Below the pieces are notes generated by a model that was given only the letters and a program-made list of their open reading frames with translations, was not told the origin of the DNA and did no database searches. A DNA stretch of 64,000 nt. Source: Corythucha ciliata (lineage: Eukaryota > Arthropoda > Insecta > Hemiptera > Tingidae). The position numbers were made by a program, and so were the translations under genes. Positions 55,116 to 64,000 of this stretch are shown piece by piece; the stretch's first letter is position 1; each line of letters starts with the position of its first letter. Where the stretch lies: NCBI GenBank assembly GCA_038030265.1, contig CM075941.1, forward strand, positions 11,656,001 through 11,720,000, written 5' to 3'.

Positions 55116-55463
55116 ATGGGCGACGACAGCGGGGGAAAGGACCCCTCCCCCCCCACGTATGAGTTAGCAAATAAACTGGTTAGAGCAAATTTTTTGAAGG
55201 ATAAAAACATAAAAGCGTACGTTCCAAGGTTCAGCGTGGAAAGACGTGGAGTGATTAGGGGGGTGGATACCCTAATTACGGAGGAAGAAATTAAAAGTGA
55301 AATGAGAGGCCCACAGGGCAGTAACTTGAATGTTATCAAGGTGAAACGTTTCAATCGCCGTGTTATAGATAAAGAAACAAAAGAGATTAAATTTATGCCA
55401 ACTGAGTCTGTTTTAGTAACGTTTAGGGGACAGACTTTACCCTTCTACGTCTACATACTGTGA
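55116..55463 (+). CDS. LINE ORF1, N-terminal part
   Basis: The ATG at 55,116 (MGDDSGGKDPSPPTYEL) opens a basic protein with LITEEEIKSEM and NVIKVKRFNRR...VLVTFRGQTLP, the PRE_C2HC/RRM-like segment that precedes zinc knuckles in Gag-like ORF1 proteins; the family binds element RNA. The last few residues are out of frame: a one-base slip near 55,440 moves the coding path into the next frame. Confidence 0.8.
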   Translation: MGDDSGGKDPSPPTYELANKLVRANFLKDKNIKAYVPRFSVERRGVIRGVDTLITEEEIKSEMRGPQGSNLNVIKVKRFNRRVIDKETKEIKFMPTESVLVTFRGQTLPFYVYIL

Positions 55464-55805
55464 TGTAGATAATTATGTTCAAAGCGTAATACAATGTAGG
55501 TTCTGCTTCAGATTCGGTCACTACGCGGATCAGTGCAAGGGTGGTGCGAGGTGCGAAAGATGTGGAGAACAGCACAAAGTGAACGAATGCAAAAGAGATC
55601 TGATGAAATGTGTAAACTGTGGTAATTCTCATTCTCCCTTCGACAAGAAGGAGTGCCCTGTGTTTCATAAAGAAAAGCGAATCAGGCACATAATGGCTGA
55701 TAATAATATTCCGTATTTCGATGCAAGACAATTGCTTGAAAGAAACACATACGCCAGAATTTCAAATTCAGTCGATTTGGCTGATCACAATGCCTTTCCT
55801 CCATT
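55444..55805 (+). CDS. LINE ORF1, zinc-knuckle part
   Basis: Three Cys-His knuckles in tandem: CRFCFRFGHYADQC (CX2CX4HX4C), CERCGEQHKVNEC (CX2CX3HX4C) and CVNCGNSHSPFDKKEC. ECPVFHKEKRIRHIMADNNI and a Phe-Pro-Pro stretch follow. The BEL element enters immediately after this (target AACAC at 55,806-55,810), ending the frame with a stop inside the LTR. Confidence 0.88.
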
Positions 55806-55810
55806 AACAC

Positions 55811-56413
55811 TGTTTGCGGTTTTGACGTAGTTACAAGACTATGGAACTACCCCCCTCCTTGCACTAAGGTGTACTTCCTTCTCTATCATGAATGTCTTTA
55901 TTATTTTCTCCTTTTTTTTGTTTTCTTTCCCCTTTGAGAGAGAGAGAGAGCCTGGGGAGGAGGAGTTTCATGTAGTACAAAGTCCTTTTTGTTTCAGTAC
56001 GATTTTATTTTCCTCTTCTAAAAAGTTATTAGTCTCGTTATTGCTACCGAGAGCGTATGCAGTCGAAAATGCTCAAGTCCCTTGTTGAGAAGTTAAGTCC
56101 TTTTCTTTTGTCTTAAAAATCAGTTGGACTAATTTATTTATCGGTCAGTGCGGAAATCTCAGTCGGGTGTGCCGTTACTTCGTGGTTTCTTGCCCTTCTC
56201 CATCTTCCTTCCCTGTCTGTGTGAATGAAGTAAGGAAGCGTTTTCCCTGTCTCCTTGTGCGCGCCCGAAGTACGCCCCCCCCCCCCCTGAAGAGTCGATC
56301 GCCGCCAGGACCACGGTAAGTTATTCCCCAAACAGATTTACTTTTGGGTGTTGGTAAAGAAGACAGGCAATTGCCCTTAAACCGTATGAGCAAGCCCCCT
56401 GGCTACTCAAACA
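55811..56413 (+). repeat. BEL 5' LTR
   Basis: Starts TGTTTGCGG and ends CTCAAACA. It contains a GA microsatellite (55,938-55,951), a C-run (56,276-56,287) and GTAAGTTATT at 56,314, which could be a splice donor. Compared with the 3' LTR it carries an extra TTAT near 56,135. Confidence 0.93.
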
Positions 56414-56416
56414 AAT

Positions 56417-56435
56417 TGGTGACCCCGACGTGATT
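56417..56435 (+). other. BEL primer-binding site (tRNA-Trp)
   Basis: TGGTGACCCCGACGTGATT, three bases after the LTR, is the complement of the 3' end of animal tRNA-Trp including CCA, as I recall that tRNA. 19 bases match, and the next base does not. Confidence 0.8.
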
Positions 56436-56955
56436 TCAATTGCCTTTTTTTTTTCCTCACCTAGAGGTTTCAGTTTTTTTGATCTGAATTAGTCAGCCCT
56501 TCCGTTGTTTGTCATTTGAACTTTGTCATAATTCACGTGAAAATTCCTGTCCAAGTGCGCTTTGCTCTTATCTTCTCTCGGTAGCGTTGCCATTGATCGT
56601 GTACTCTGTACTTCCCCGCCCCGCGCCAACAAATTAAATTGTAAGTCAGTTCGCCCTAATATTTTTTTCTCTCTCTCGAGGAGTTCGCTCTCGTGTATTA
56701 TATCCTTCCTTCTTTCCCCTCAATTCGCACTGTTTGTTTCTTTCTTCTTCCCCACCCTCACTCTCTCTCACGAGGTTTCTTAATTTTTATTTTGTCTATC
56801 TTTCATTCCCTTTTTCGCTTATTAAACGCATTGCGTTCGCTTCCTCCGCCGTGCTCATTCCTTTTCTTTCGACCCCCCCCCCCCTATTTTCCTGTTCATT
56901 TTGTCCTGTCGTTTTCGTTCAATTGGTGAATTTTCCTGAAGGAAAACCGTAAACC
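56436..56955 (+). other. BEL leader
   Basis: A 520-bp untranslated leader, pyrimidine-rich (CTCTCTC, TTCTTCCCC) with a C-run near 56,875. The first ATG in good context is ACCATGAG at about 56,955. Confidence 0.6.
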
Positions 56956-59080
56956 ATGAGTGACACCGATAAAAATAAAAACCCTGGATCAACCCAGCCG
57001 TTCAGTAGCGACTGCACCTCCCACCGTCTCTCAAAATCCTAAATTGAGAGCTGTAAAACATTGGGCTAAGAAGAGAGAGGATCACTTCATTCGTCTTAAC
57101 TGCATCTATGACACTGCGGTGAAATGCAAAGCAAACAAAGATTTCACGCAATTCCTTGGCATTTTTAGCGCGTTAGAGCCCACTTATAAGAATTGGATTG
57201 AGACGAACACCATGATAGAAGAACTTGCTCTGCAACACCCAGACATTGAGCCCTATGTAAAGTCCCAACTTGCCATCGATGAGCTGTATGATTTTTGCAA
57301 CCAACTCCACTATGCCATTGAAGCTTCGCGTAAGGCGGAGGACTCTCAAGAGGCTCGTGCTTCAGCCCAAGCCCATGCCCCAATGCGCCCAGAATCGAAC
57401 GTAGTCAAACTTCCTCGAATCAATCTCACTCCCTTTGATAATAAAGTGGAAAATTGGAATGCCTTTTTCGACATGTTCAACTGCCTAATTATTCAAAGAG
57501 AGTCACTGTCTGATTCAGAGCGCATGCACTATTTGCGAACGTGCCTAACCGGTGAGGCAGCTGATCTGATCAAAGCTCTCCCTTCCGTGGGAGAAAGCTT
57601 TCCTTTAGCCCTCGATCTCCTGAAACAACGATACGCCTCTCCTCGCCTTTTGGCTTCCCACTTTGTGAAATCGCTTCTCGAATACAAGCCCGCTCATAGT
57701 GAAACCGCCCCCGGCTTTCATCACTTTTTGAAGGTTTTCGACACCAGTGTTCAGGCGTTCGCCCAAATTCCTAACCTTAACCATAAGGATTTTCTCTTGT
57801 TTTACTTAGCCTTGCGCACATTAAGCCCGGAAAGCCGAAATCTGTTCGAATCGAGTCGTGAAGACCAACAAGCCCTGCCCACTTACGAGGAGTTGATCAC
57901 ATTCATAAGGAAACGTGCCTCAGTTCTGAGCGTTTCTTCATCTGACAAAATGTCGATTCCTGCGCCCAAACCAGGAACCTTGAAGGCTCCCACGCGTACT
58001 TCCTTAAACGCTACTCAAGTTGGTCCAGATGTGACATGTGATGTTTGCAAGGGTAAACATCGTCTCATTCAATGCCCTGAATTTCACGCCATGAATCCTA
58101 ACGACCGAGTGGCTACCATTAAATCATTGCGGAAATGTTTCAATTGTCTCGGCCCGCATTTCAGCTCAAAATGTAATTCCGTTAAAACCTGTCAAACATG
58201 CCACTCCAAGCGTCACCACTCCCTGTTGCACGACGTCTGCTGGTCTCAAGAGTTGACACCGCAGAAGTCTAGCCCCGACCAACCTATGCCACTAAGTAAG
58301 AAGAGTTTTTCAGGTAAGGAGCAGCAATTTGGTAGCACCAGTCGACCCTTGCACCAGCCCTCGAAGCCTTCTCCCAGTACTGGCCCAAAATCGCCTATTC
58401 CCAACGCTGAACGAATGCATTCCGCACAAGTTCTGTCTTCATCCACAATTTGCCGTGCCGCTGACACCACCATATTGTTAGGCACCTTGTTGGTTCGCGT
58501 GAGCGACGCTTGGGGCCGCTTCCACATTATTCGTGCCGTACTCGATCCTGGAAGTCAGTTGAACTTCATCACGAAAAGCTGTTGTGACCGTCTTAGTCTA
58601 TCCCCCTCCTTTAGTGCCACAAGGATCAGTGGTATTGGGGGAACTACCCTCGGGTCCAAGCTGGGCGAAATATCACTCGAATTGTTTCCGACCAGTTTGG
58701 AGAGTACTCTCGCTATCCCTATGAGTGCCACTGTTTTAGAGCGTATTAGTAACCCACTGCCAAGCCTCAGAGTCTCCCCTCGAGTTCGGAAGACGTTTTC
58801 TAATTTTAAATTAGCTGATCCGTACTTTGACGACCCATCAACGGTAGATATTCTGCTCGGAGCGGAGATGCTACCAAGCTTGATGATCCGAATCCAGCAT
58901 TGTCCTGACATGCCATCGGCTATGGAAACGCCTTTCGGACATGTCCTCATTGGAAAAGCACCAGTGTTGTCCTCAGATGAGGAGCCAGCCGAAAATTCGG
59001 TCGGTCTCGCTTCATTGCTAAGTTGCTGTGAAGTTAACCAATGCCTTCTGCGTTTTTGGATTGATGAAGAAATCCGATAG
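56955..59080 (+). CDS. BEL Gag and aspartic protease
   Basis: The likely start ATG (56,955, context ACCATGAG) is in a frame that must slip near 57,000 to join the long frame 56,960-59,080. This carries the DUF1759 capsid region (NLPRINLTPFDN-like KLPRINLTPFDNKVENWNAF, LRTCLTGEAADLI, LLKQRYASPRLL), three zinc motifs (CDVCKGKHRLIQC near 358, CFNCLGPHFSSKC near 392, CQTCHSKRHHSLLH) and the Pao protease (DUF1758) with VLDPGSQLNFI near 527 and DILLGAE near 630. Most relatives have Asp-Ser-Gly where this copy has Asp-Pro-Gly. An in-frame TAG at 59,078 stops it just as RT begins. Confidence 0.92.
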
Positions 59081-60159
59081 CGTGAATATGTTTACAGTCC
59101 CGAGGATGCTTATTGCGAAGAGCATTTCCGGTCAACTGTCCGCCGTGACGGACAAGGACGTTACATCGTCAAGATGCCCTTTCGTGACCCCAATCCCGAT
59201 TTCCCTAACTCCCGTGAGATGGCTAAATCTCGGTTGGATTCCTTAGAAAGAAAATTACGTCGTCGACCTGAGTTGAAGATATCTTACAACGATTTCCTCC
59301 TCGAACATGAAGCCCTTGGTCACATGGAACCTGCCCGTAGCCCTTCGTTTTCGGTCTTACCTCACCATGGTGTCATTAAAGCTGAAAGTACCAGCACAAA
59401 ATTACGAGTTGTTTGAGTTGTTTTTGAGTTGGTTCTGCCCGAATCGCCCCCGAACGAAAGTCCTTGAATGAGCTACTGCTGCCCGGCCCTCGCCTTCAGG
59501 TGGACATAACAGATTTGCTCACTCGCTTTCGCCTGTTTCGAGTCGTCCTCTGCGCAGATATCCGCATGATGTATAGACAAATCGCCCTGTGTCCCGAACA
59601 GCGTCATCTCCAGCATATATTCTGGAGGAAGAACGATGAGTCCGACGTAAAGAAGTTCGAGCTGACTACGGTGACTTATGGTTTGACACCCTCTGCCTTT
59701 CTTGCTCAAAGAGTTCTGGTGCAACTGGCCGAAGACGAAGGACAGAGATTCCCCGATGCTACCAGAGCTTTGAAAGAGCACATGTACGTGGATAACTTTC
59801 TTGGAGGAGGTGATTCCATTGAAGAAGTGATCGCGTTAAAACACGATCTGACTGAACTGTTGGCCAAAGGGCAACTTCCTTTGCGCAAGTGGGCAAGCAA
59901 TAAAGAAGAAGTTCTTTTGGATTTGCCGCCTGAACACCGCGAAATTCATCTGTCATTTGAATGTGACAGTGAGCCAGTCATGAAAATCTTAGGCCTACAA
60001 TATAGAGCGCAGCAGGACGTATTTGGTTATAAGATAGCCCCTCCATCAAATCTGCTCACAAAACGCGCATTGCTGTCAACTATAGCCCGAATGTATGACC
60101 CAATGGGTCTTCTTGCTCCCGTCACATTCTTAGCGAAAACCTTTCTGCAGGCCTCCTGA
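59081..60159 (+). CDS. BEL reverse transcriptase
   Basis: It continues in the same frame after the TAG: YSPEDAYCEEHF, GRYIVKMPFRDP and LEHEALGHM are the conserved start of Pao RT. A disturbed stretch with a small duplication (GTTGTTT, near 59,410) shifts the frame. From 59,464 it reads DITDLLTRFRLFRVVLCADIRMMYRQI with the first catalytic Asp, YGLTPSAFLA, then MYVDNFLGG near residue 107, where the family has YVDD. WASNKEEVL and LGLQY follow. A TGA at 60,157 separates it from RNase H without changing frame. Confidence 0.92.
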
Positions 60160-60486
60160 CTTGCTGGAGTGGGATGGGACGAACCCTTGCCCCCGGACTT
60201 GGCTGAGTCCTGGATTCGTTTCATGGATACCTTACCCTGTCTTGAAGCCCTGAGTATTCCCCGATTTATCGACGTAAAGTCCCATACGATCAAGTTGATC
60301 GGCTTTGCTGATGCCTCTTCTCAAGGTTATGCGGCCTGCCTTTACATACTTTACTCAGAAGCCCCGAGTGCAACTGTTCGCTTACTTCTCGCGAAGAGCA
60401 AGTTGGCCCCCCTGAAGGCAGTCACGATTCCCGTCTCGAGCTTAATGCTTGACTTTTGTTGGCCCGTCTTTACCAAAAGGCTTTAG
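60160..60486 (+). CDS. BEL RNase H start
   Basis: Same frame as the RT after the TGA: LPPDLAESWIRF, LIGFADASSQGYAACLY (first Asp of RNase H) and LLLAKSKLAPLK. A frame change near 60,440 moves the rest of RNase H into the next entry, where LYSDSTTALSW supplies a further acidic position. Confidence 0.88.
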   Translation, partial: LAGVGWDEPLPPDLAESWIRFMDTLPCLEALSIPRFIDVKSHTIKLIGFADASSQGYAACLYILYSEAPSATVRLLLAKSKLAPLKAVTIPVSSLMLDFCWPVFTKRL

Positions 60487-62297
60487 CTCTCCTGCAGAGT
60501 ACGCCCGTGCAATCAACAGTTCTTTATTCTGACTCCACAACCGCTCTTTCTTGGATACGCACCCCCCCTCATGCCTTGAAAACCTACGTTTCCAACCGCG
60601 TATCAGAGATCTTAGATCTGGCTCCGCCTCCCTTGTGGGATCACGTTCCCTCGGAGCAAAATCCCGCAGACGTGGCCTCTCGTGGTTTATTTCCTAGTTT
60701 CCTAGTGGATTGTACTTTATGGTGGAGTGGCCCTGAGTTTTTTAAACGTGACGAGGAGTATTGGCCACACGCGCCGAAGTCAAGTCCCATTCCGAAATCT
60801 CTACCTGAAATGAAGGCCAATTCGTCGCCTAGAAATTTCTCGGTTTACGGTCCTCTTGTGTCTGATCCTAATTCTCAAAGTAACGGCGAGTTTCCCAGTC
60901 TTCTTGTCTCTGAACCAGTTCAGGAAAGCTGTTTTGTCGACGACTTTCTTGAACGCTTCTCCTCCTTTCGTACTGCAGTCAATGTGATGGGTTACACATT
61001 GCGATTCCTGTCTAAAACTCGCTCAAAACCGATCCACAGTCACGGAGTTCTTACCGTTGAAGAGCGTAACACCTCCCTCCATCTGTTGATAAAACTCGTC
61101 CAGCGAAAACACTGGGCGTCCGTAATTAAGGACTTGACCGCTAAGTCCTCTGTTCCAAAATATCTTAGATCGCTCTCGCCCTTCGTAGACGATCGGGGTT
61201 ACCTAAGGGTGGGTGGCCACCTTCAATACGCTCCTTTGACCGAGGATGAACGCCATCCAATTCTTCTACCGCGAGAGAGCCGATTGTCTTCCTTGATCGT
61301 GGATCACTTTCATAAGGTGAAAACTCTACATGGAGGACCCCGATTAGTTCAAGCCATGATTCAAACCAAATTCTGGATTCCCAACATTAGACGACTGATT
61401 GTCAGGATAACAAAGTGTCATCCCTGTTTTCGCCATTCCGTGAAAGCGCAAGCTCCTATCATGGCTCCTCTACCCGCGTTCCGATTTTCTCAAATCCGTG
61501 CCTTCACGCATGTGGGAGTTGATTATGCCGGCCCATTCGCCCTCAAGGAATCCCCCCGCCGGAATGCAAAGATCGGTAAGGCGTATTTAGCCATCTTTGT
61601 ATGCCTATCGACTACCGCAGTGCACTGCGAGATTGTCCCGGACTTGTCCACCCCTGCCTTCCTCAACTGCCTAGACCGCTTCACTTCCCGGCGTGGTCTC
61701 TGTTCCTCTATCCACTCTGACCGAGGCACTAACTTCATCGGCGCCAGAAAGCTTTTTGCTGAATTCTTGGTTGCAATCGTGTCCAACAACGAGTCCATCG
61801 AACGTTTCCTCGCCTCCAAGGAAATAAAATGGCAGCTCAATCCATACGCTGCCAGCCATTTTGGTGGCATTTGGGAGCGAGCTATCGCCTCCGTCCGATA
61901 CCACCTCAAGCGTTCGTTGAGTGATCGCCCTCTGCTTTACGACGAAATGACTACCATTTTCACCCGAATCGAAGCTGTGTTAAACAGCAGACCTCTTGGA
62001 ACGCTTCCTATCCACCCGAACGACAACCTGTTGTATTTAAGCCCCGGACATTTCTTGGTGGGTGGCCCCCTGTTGGCTCCCCCACATGCTGAGGAAGTAT
62101 CCTTACGCCCCCTGAGCTTGTACCAGGCAGCGTTGTACTGCTCCGTGATGAGCGATCACCCCCCAATGACTGGCCGATTGGCCGGATCTTACGTCTCTAT
62201 CCAGGCCCTGACGGTATTGCTAGAGTCGCTGACGTGCGTCTTTCTCGCGGCGTCCTGCAAACACCTGTGCATCGTCTTGCAGCTCTTCCCAACATAA
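60456..62297 (+). CDS. BEL RNase H end, integrase and C-terminal domain
   Basis: A 613-codon frame. It opens with the end of RNase H (ARLYQKALALL, VLYSDSTTALSWI, FVSNRV-like YVSNRVSEI, WDHVPSEQNPADVASRG). The integrase zinc domain has HFHKVKTLHGGPRLV and CHPCFRHS. The core has Asp near 355 (HVGVDYAGPF), Asp near 421 (SDRGTNFIG) and Glu near 474 (GGIWERAI), a complete DDE triad. DUF5641 begins (LSPGHFLVGGPL) but loses about 60 residues and the frame near 62,120; the PGPDGIARV-type ending is present in another frame up to about 62,300. Confidence 0.92.
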   Translation: MLARLYQKALALLQSTPVQSTVLYSDSTTALSWIRTPPHALKTYVSNRVSEILDLAPPPLWDHVPSEQNPADVASRGLFPSFLVDCTLWWSGPEFFKRDEEYWPHAPKSSPIPKSLPEMKANSSPRNFSVYGPLVSDPNSQSNGEFPSLLVSEPVQESCFVDDFLERFSSFRTAVNVMGYTLRFLSKTRSKPIHSHGVLTVEERNTSLHLLIKLVQRKHWASVIKDLTAKSSVPKYLRSLSPFVDDRGYLRVGGHLQYAPLTEDERHPILLPRESRLSSLIVDHFHKVKTLHGGPRLVQAMIQTKFWIPNIRRLIVRITKCHPCFRHSVKAQAPIMAPLPAFRFSQIRAFTHVGVDYAGPFALKESPRRNAKIGKAYLAIFVCLSTTAVHCEIVPDLSTPAFLNCLDRFTSRRGLCSSIHSDRGTNFIGARKLFAEFLVAIVSNNESIERFLASKEIKWQLNPYAASHFGGIWERAIASVRYHLKRSLSDRPLLYDEMTTIFTRIEAVLNSRPLGTLPIHPNDNLLYLSPGHFLVGGPLLAPPHAEEVSLRPLSLYQAALYCSVMSDHPPMTGRLAGSYVSIQALTVLLESLTCVFLAASCKHLCIVLQLFPT

Positions 62298-62448
62298 ACT
62301 AGCAACTACTACACTTATAACTGCTTCTTTATTATGTACATAGCATTCCTTGTATATATATTTTCTACTCTAATGTATTCTATTCTCTGCAGCATTCTTC
62401 CATTTGTCCAATAATTTCGCAGTGAGCCCACTCCGAGGTGGGTGGCTT
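62298..62448 (+). other. BEL 3' untranslated region
   Basis: A short AT-rich stretch between the integrase end and the polypurine tract. No motif seen other than the purine-rich end. Confidence 0.6.
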
Positions 62449-63048
62449 TGTTTGCGGTTTTGACGTAGTTACAAGACTATGGAACTACCCCCCTCCTTGC
62501 ACTAAGGTGTACTTCCTTCTCTATTATGAATGTCTTTATTATTTTCTCCTTTTTTTTGTTTTCTTTCCCCTTTGAGAGAGAGAGAGAGAGCCTGGGGAGG
62601 AGGAGTTTCATGTAGTACAAAGTCCTTTTTATTTCAGTACGATTTTATTTTCCTCTTCTAAAAAGTTTTTAGTCTCGTTATTGCTACCGAGAGCGTATGC
62701 AGTCGAAAATGCTCAAGTCCCTTGTTGAGAAGTTAAGTCCTTTTCTTTTGTCTTAAAAATCAGTTGGACTAATTTATCGGTCAGTGCGGAAATCTCAGTC
62801 GGGTGTGCCGTTACTTCGTGGTTTCTTGCCCTTCTCCATCTTCCTTCGCTGTCTGTGTGAATGAAGTAAGGAAGCGTTTTCCCTGTCTCCTTGTGCCCGC
62901 CCGAAGTACGCCCCCCCCCCCCTGAAGAGTCGATCGCCGCCAGGACCACGGTAAGTTATTCCCCAAACAGATTTACTTTTGGGTGTTGGTAAAGAATAAA
63001 GGCAATTGCCCTTAAACCGTATGAGCAAGCCCCCTGGCTACTCAAACA
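62449..63048 (+). repeat. BEL 3' LTR
   Basis: Pairs with 55,811-56,413 over its whole length. It is preceded by the purine-rich GAGGTGGGTGG (about 62,435-62,445), the likely plus-strand primer site. Confidence 0.93.
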
Positions 63049-63053
63049 AACAC

Positions 63054-63384
63054 TCCACGTAATTTTCCACGATCCACCAAAAGAATTCGAGCCAGTACCC
63101 CTCCACCCCGAACAAAACCCATCAGTACTTACAATACCCCTTTTCTATTTCCTAATAATATACAGGGGGGCTTGATTAACAAGAACCCGTACTCTCGAAG
63201 AGATGGGCAAATTACCTCTCCAGTTGATAAAGAGCTTAAATATTCGATCCTATACTTGCTATTTTCCAGCATGTTCAGGTTCAGGAAAAAAAATAGACGA
63301 GGGTACGTTGAAACATCTCATAAGGGACAGGATGGAATGCTTGACGTGAGAATGTGGAAGTTCGCATTAGATCCGAGTGTTTAA
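63054..63384 (+). CDS. LINE ORF1, C-terminal part after BEL
   Basis: Downstream of the BEL 3' LTR the frame containing PYSRRDG and QITSPVDKELKYSILYLLF runs to a stop at 63,384. Its Pro/Arg/Ser-rich beginning is usual for ORF1 tails. The reading frame at the junction does not match the upstream part exactly, so a small indel near the insertion site or in the tail is likely. No ATG is needed because it is an interrupted ORF. Confidence 0.7.
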
Positions 63385-63408
63385 TTATTCCTCAGTACTC
63401 ACGCAATC

Positions 63409-63939
63409 ATGTTTAAAAATATAAATATCTTGCACTGGAATGCCAGGTCGGCAGTGGCTAATAAGGGATCATTGGAAATTGCTCTCAATGAATATAATAT
63501 TGATGTAGTGGTTCTTTCAGAAACGTGGTTTCATCCCCGAAGACAATATAATTTCAATGGTTATAACTTGATCAGAAATGACAGGGACGATGGCAGAGGA
63601 GGAGTAGCTCTCCTGGTAAAAAATAATATTCCGTTTAAAGAATTGACTAGTTATTCTAAGATAAATAATGTGGCCACGGCAGGAGTAACATTGTCCTTGC
63701 ACGATAGTTCTGCCCTTCATTTAATAACTTTGTACAACAACCCAGTGAATAACATTTCTGTAACAGAATGGGAAAATCTTTTTAGATCATTGCCTAGTCC
63801 TGTTGTCATTGGGGGTGATTTTAATTGCCACCATTTGTGTTTCGGTAGAAGCTTCACTGACTCTAAAGGGAGATATATTTTGGAGGCTTTGGAGGATTCA
63901 AACCTGGTCTTTATGGACGTGATGGCACTCCTACATTAG
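63409..63939 (+). CDS. LINE ORF2, APE-type endonuclease (partial)
   Basis: The ATG lies 25 bp after the ORF1 stop. The endonuclease motifs are ILHWNARSA (metal-binding Asn near residue 10), VVLSETWF (Glu near 38), GRGGVALLVKN and VVIGGDFNCHH (Asp-Asn pair). It would nick the target DNA to prime reverse transcription. A one-base slip near 63,925 ends this frame; the APDLTLS box follows in another frame and the RT lies outside the window. Confidence 0.9.
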   Translation: MFKNINILHWNARSAVANKGSLEIALNEYNIDVVVLSETWFHPRRQYNFNGYNLIRNDRDDGRGGVALLVKNNIPFKELTSYSKINNVATAGVTLSLHDSSALHLITLYNNPVNNISVTEWENLFRSLPSPVVIGGDFNCHHLCFGRSFTDSKGRYILEALEDSNLVFMDVMALLH

Positions 63940-64000
63940 TGAGAAACGCGAACCACAGAAATTCATCTGCTCCCGATCTCACGCTTAGCTCTCCCCAAAT

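Larger units (their letters stand above)
55811..63048 (+). mobile_element. BEL/Pao LTR retrotransposon, full length, 7.2 kb
   Basis: LTRs of 603 and 600 bp (TGTTTG...CAAACA) are flanked by the 5-bp target duplication AACAC (55,806-55,810; 63,049-63,053). A tRNA-Trp-type primer site follows the 5' LTR. Gag-protease, RT, RNase H and integrase are in BEL order on the plus strand. Two in-frame stops (59,078 and 60,157), frame changes near 57,000, 59,410 and 60,450, and a C-terminal deletion near 62,120 make it defective as written. The LTRs differ at about eight single bases plus a 4-bp and a few 1-2 bp indels, so it is not brand new. Confidence 0.95.
54905..64000 (+). mobile_element. I-group LINE, ORF1 split by BEL, runs off the window
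   Basis: A plus-strand non-LTR element. The 5' leader begins somewhere in 54,900-55,115 (the exact end is not visible). ORF1 runs 55,116-55,805, then continues after the BEL insertion to 63,384. ORF2 starts at 63,409 and leaves the window. The combination of a three-knuckle ORF1 and an APE-type endonuclease fits the I/Jockey assembly. It may be the same family as 51,650-53,704, but the two share no overlapping segment, so this cannot be tested here. Confidence 0.85.

Overview
This 64-kb window is eukaryotic, AT-rich and almost entirely repetitive. I see no rRNA, tRNA or CRISPR and no recognisable single-copy host gene. The transposon families (BEL/Pao, Ty1/copia and Ty3/gypsy LTR elements, an I-group non-LTR retrotransposon with RNase H, a P-element/THAP9-like transposase gene, a hAT-type element, many GGCCC-ended MITEs) and the 59-136 bp introns of the P-like gene point to an arthropod, most likely an insect. 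I cannot name the species.

Layout. 1-7,000: mostly unrecognised sequence, one degenerate tandem-repeat block (2,290-2,880) and two hairpin elements (5,174-5,321; 5,410-5,610). 7,027-9,394 (minus): a P-element-like transposase gene in several exons, damaged. 11,640-13,660 (minus): a broken Ty3/gypsy pol. 16,704-20,336: a 3.6-kb non-autonomous hAT-type element with an 8-bp target duplication; its interior is mostly degenerate satellite plus two nested hairpins. 21,613-21,750: a TTA-flanked MITE. 23,154-27,040: a possible 3.9-kb element with GGCCC ends, carrying the same satellite in opposite orientation. 28,085-34,630: more satellite blocks. 34,871-39,954: a long foldback element split by a 4.2-kb copia element (minus) with identical 97-bp LTRs. 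41,990-46,850: satellite blocks, two abutting MITEs and a second large foldback element. 48,780-51,560: tandem duplications, including 311-bp units. 51,650-53,704 (minus): a 5'-truncated I-group LINE with an 11-bp target duplication. 53,881-54,260: a large hairpin. 54,900-64,000 (plus): another I-group LINE whose ORF1 is split by a 7.2-kb BEL/Pao element flanked by a 5-bp duplication; its ORF2 runs off the window.

How it fits together. This is a heterochromatin-like nest of insertions in insertions: copia in a foldback, BEL in a LINE, hairpins in satellite, satellite inside DNA transposons. Relative ages can be read from it: the copia LTRs are identical, the BEL LTRs differ at about eight sites plus small indels, and the gypsy copy is far more decayed. 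Nearly all coding regions are broken by single-base frameshifts, so either every copy is dead or the assembly carries indel errors.

The least expected features are the large low-copy-looking carriers filled with a short sloppy tandem repeat (core words GCTAAAATTGAG and GCTAATTCGCGG) that recurs in both orientations across the window, and a CTGANGA-stem-GAAA pattern, resembling a hammerhead ribozyme core, in the arms of three unrelated hairpin elements.
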